From the NCBI GenBank assembly GCA_029263215.1, contig JAJCXY010000051.1, positions 23,478 through 87,477 on the forward strand: DNA of 64,000 nucleotides, written 5' to 3'. Below are positions 62,306 to 64,000 of the stretch, piece after piece. This DNA is from Acidimicrobiales bacterium. Lineage in GTDB: Bacteria; Actinomycetota; Acidimicrobiia; Acidimicrobiales; Aldehydirespiratoraceae. The notes beneath the pieces were generated by a model. That model was not told where the DNA came from. It ran no database searches and saw nothing but the letters and a program-made list of their open reading frames with translations. Made by a program: the position numbers and the translations under genes. Numbering within the stretch: the first letter of the stretch is position 1; every line of letters begins with the position of its first letter.

Positions 62306-62621
62306 GGTCGGCCTCCGTGGATGGCTTGTTCGCGAGGCTCGCCAAGGCCTCGGTGAATGGTGTGGCATACCGCGAGATCCAGCGATCGTGGATCACCTGA
62401 ATCGGTACGGGGTTGAGGTAGTGCAGCTTTCGTCGACCGTGGCGTTCCGTCGTTATCAGGTGGGCACCCTCGAGCACGGCGAGGTGCTTCATCACGCCGA
62501 AGCGGGTCATGTCGGGTAGCACCTCGCACAACTTGCCGAGGCTGAGCCCGTCGGTGTCGGCCAGTTGGTCGAGCAGGCGTCGTCGGTTCGGGTCGGCCAG
62601 TGCTCGGAATACCTCGTCCAT
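62253..62621 (-). CDS. ArsR-family winged-helix regulator
   Basis: A 122-residue ArsR-type regulator. The DNA-binding part reads EVFRALADPNRRRLLDQLADTDGLSLGKLCEVLPDMTRFGVMKHLAVLEGAHLITTERHGRRKLHYLNPVPI. No Cys metal site is seen in the alpha3 helix, so it belongs to the non-metal PadR/ArsR-like SRPBCC group. The start at 62621 lies upstream of, and the gene overlaps, the SRPBCC partner. Confidence 0.92.
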   Translation of the reverse strand: MDEVFRALADPNRRRLLDQLADTDGLSLGKLCEVLPDMTRFGVMKHLAVLEGAHLITTERHGRRKLHYLNPVPIQVIHDRWISRYATPFTEALASLANKPSTEADHDCTPTHLRDVHQGNAG

Positions 62622-62762
62622 ATTGTGGCGATGATAGGTGACCAATTAGTCACCTTTCAAACGAAACCTCCATTTCGACGCGATCTGAATTCCTCCGGTG
62701 GTGCAACGAGGTCCGGGCTAGGGTTCGGTTCGACCTGAACGGTGAGACGAGGAGGGTTGGTC

Positions 62763-63119
62763 GTGCGAAGGTATTGGCTCATGGACCAGCACGGCGGCGA
62801 CGGCCCCACTGCTCTCGTGGAGACCGACGGCAGGCTTCGAATCGTCGATGTGCTTCGGTTCGGCCCTTCGGTCACGAAACTCGATGACCAACAGAAGATC
62901 TGGGACCAGGTGATCGGTCGAGTGGCGCCCACCCTCAAACCCTTGATCGATGCTTCGTCGATCGATGAGGAGGGTGTGGAACCCGATCCCAAGTTGCTGC
63001 GGGGAGAGTCGGGCGATGGCACCGGGTCGAACCGGGCTGGCCGGGGCGGTGGACGCCGAGATCCCGGCGTCGGACGCGCCGGAGGACCCACGCGCAAGCG
63101 CAGCCGCGGCGACCGATAG
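62763..63119 (+). CDS. Hypothetical protein with basic, glycine-rich tail
   Basis: A 118-residue protein starting at a GTG behind a GAGGAGGG ribosome site. The first half (RIVDVLRFGPSVTKLDDQQKIWDQVIGRV) is a mixed alpha/beta unit. The C-terminus is Gly/Arg-rich (GRGGGRRDPG, TRKRSRGDR) and probably disordered or nucleic-acid binding. No family is recognised. It lies 17 bases before the next unknown gene. Confidence 0.65.
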   Translation: MRRYWLMDQHGGDGPTALVETDGRLRIVDVLRFGPSVTKLDDQQKIWDQVIGRVAPTLKPLIDASSIDEEGVEPDPKLLRGESGDGTGSNRAGRGGGRRDPGVGRAGGPTRKRSRGDR

Positions 63120-63136
63120 CGCGGAAGCCGACCAAC

Positions 63137-63499
63137 ATGGCATTCGGACAGAGCGTCGGTCCGGCCGCATCGGGTCGCCAGGTGAAAGAGCTCCTCGAGC
63201 TGCTCAGCAACGCCGGCCACGCTGACTTCCGCGATGCCCGGGGCCCGATGGGGTTCAACCAACGCCAGGCCGGTGGGCGGTTCACAGCCGACGAGGCGGC
63301 CCAATTCATCGACCAGCTCCAGACCGTTGAGTACGAGGCCGAGCAGGCGCCGACCCCCGTCTCGAAGAGAGTCACCGCGACGGCATCGCCGGATGTCAAG
63401 CCGTCGCTCGATGTCGAGCGGGCGTTACGCACCGCATCGACGAAGTCCCTTGTGCTCGAGGTGCGGCGGCGGGGATGGACAGTCACGAGATCGAAGTGA
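63137..63499 (+). CDS. Hypothetical protein
   Basis: A 120-residue protein. It contains ASGRQVKELLELLSNAGHADFRDARGPMGFNQRQAGGRFTADEAAQFIDQLQ in its first half and a short hydrophobic VLEVRRRGWTV end. The helix-turn pattern is reminiscent of small DNA-binding or nuclease-associated proteins, but I cannot assign it. It probably forms an operon with the preceding unknown gene. Confidence 0.65.
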   Translation: MAFGQSVGPAASGRQVKELLELLSNAGHADFRDARGPMGFNQRQAGGRFTADEAAQFIDQLQTVEYEAEQAPTPVSKRVTATASPDVKPSLDVERALRTASTKSLVLEVRRRGWTVTRSK

Positions 63500-63746
63500 T
63501 GCCGCGCTGAGGGTTTCAACCTCCGGCGTCTTCCTGGCGAGACATCAGCGGTGGTGGCTACTCCGTGGGGAAGAACGGGGCTCGCCCGTTTGGGTCGATC
63601 TGAGCGACGACCTCGCAGGACCATGACTCGTTGGTCCACTCGACGAAATCGGTGGTGTCCCGTGTGGCCGGTTCGCTATGTGGGGTCTCAGGGATGTTTC
63701 GGGGATTTGATGGAAGGATCGTTGGTCGAGCGTCGTATCAGTGTTG

Positions 63747-64000
63747 ATGGAACACTCGACGCGGCTGAGCCTGATCCTCGCAACGGATGGTGCTGAGACG
63801 TTCTCGCTACTGCGGTTCACCGTCGAGCCCGCCGCTGGCATCATCGGCGGATACACACAGTCAATAGGCGGCTGCGTCGAACCGTGCCGCCCAACGCCAT
63901 GGGTCAACTCTGCCGGTTATCTCGGATTTCTAGGCTGGATCGATGCGACGTATCCAGACGAGCGGGCGCTGTTGATGGACGACAACATCGCATATTCGAT
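63747..64000 (+). CDS. Partial open frame running off the window end
   Basis: An ATG at 63747 (or GTG at 63741) opens a frame with no stop for 84 codons to the window end. It begins with STRLSLILATDGAETFSLLR and continues GGYTQSIGGCVEPCRP and PDERALLMDDNIAY. Its composition is less GC-rich than the rest, and no ribosome site is evident. It may be the start of a real gene, but evidence is thin. The 250 bases before it hold no clear gene. Confidence 0.35.
   Translation, partial: MEHSTRLSLILATDGAETFSLLRFTVEPAAGIIGGYTQSIGGCVEPCRPTPWVNSAGYLGFLGWIDATYPDERALLMDDNIAYS

Noticed and set aside
63500..63746. Possible insertion-sequence remnant near the right end
   Set aside because: No inverted repeats or transposase motif could be identified in the 250 bases, and short frames on both strands lack any domain.

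Overview
The window is high-GC, gene-dense DNA with short intergenic gaps, many ATGA/GTGA stop-start overlaps and many GTG/TTG starts. Two luciferase-like (F420-type) oxidoreductases, a MoxR-DUF58-transglutaminase operon, an AbiEi/DUF559-type protein and many lipoproteins suggest an actinobacterium, plausibly an uncultured Acidimicrobiia-like lineage. That assignment is inference from gene content. No rRNA, tRNA or CRISPR array was seen.

Layout. (1) 1-13.5 kb: a purine/N-heterocycle module. It holds an LLM oxidoreductase, an amidohydrolase, RidA, a Rieske oxygenase, then a tightly overlapping operon matching the enterobacterial ygfM-xdhD-ssnA-yqeB-yqeC set: FAD subunit, fused XdhD-like molybdenum hydroxylase, SsnA-like amidohydrolase, XdhC-like protein, YqeB and YqeC. 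A VanX-like dipeptidase follows, and a dihydropyrimidinase on the other strand. YqeB and YqeC are the markers of selenium-dependent molybdenum hydroxylases. The XdhD-like protein has lost all eight [2Fe-2S] cysteines. (2) 13.7-21.7 kb: a ten-repeat PKD-like secreted protein and a MoxR/DUF58/transglutaminase-like operon whose transglutaminase domain lacks its cysteine. (3) 21.9-35 kb: a complete protocatechuate 4,5-cleavage pathway (LigA, LigB, LigC, LigI, PrpF-type tautomerase, LigJ, LigK). It is spread over five transcription units, served by three near-identical ATTGTnnACAAT operators and one GntR regulator. An AbiEi/DUF559 cassette with 38-39-nt inverted terminal repeats sits exactly between the stop codons of two convergent genes. 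(4) 35-39 kb: an operon of a UGSC-type selenoprotein (in-frame TGA plus SECIS-like hairpin), a P450 and a PhnD-like binding protein, with a divergent AsnC-type regulator. (5) 39-47 kb: lipoproteins, adenosine/adenine deaminase, a homocysteine methyltransferase fused to a membrane domain, and a large NB-ARC/OmpR-type regulator. (6) 47-50 kb: a sulfur/selenium operon with DsrE, TusA, an ArsM-like methyltransferase carrying a second in-frame TGA at the conserved cysteine (again with a SECIS-like hairpin), a small ABM-like protein and a cysteine-synthase-like enzyme. (7) 50-64 kb: M20 peptidase, nitroreductase, fused hydantoinase/5-oxoprolinase HyuAB, amidohydrolase, haloalkane dehalogenase, a lipoprotein, PLP decarboxylase, GNAT, an ArsR-SRPBCC pair and small unknown proteins.

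The unifying theme is selenium plus degradation of aromatic and heterocyclic compounds. Two selenoproteins that simple stop-codon gene calling would truncate lie in the same 64 kb as a molybdenum hydroxylase of the selenium-cofactor type. The Sec machinery (selA, selB, selC, selD) is not in the window and must lie elsewhere if this reading is right.
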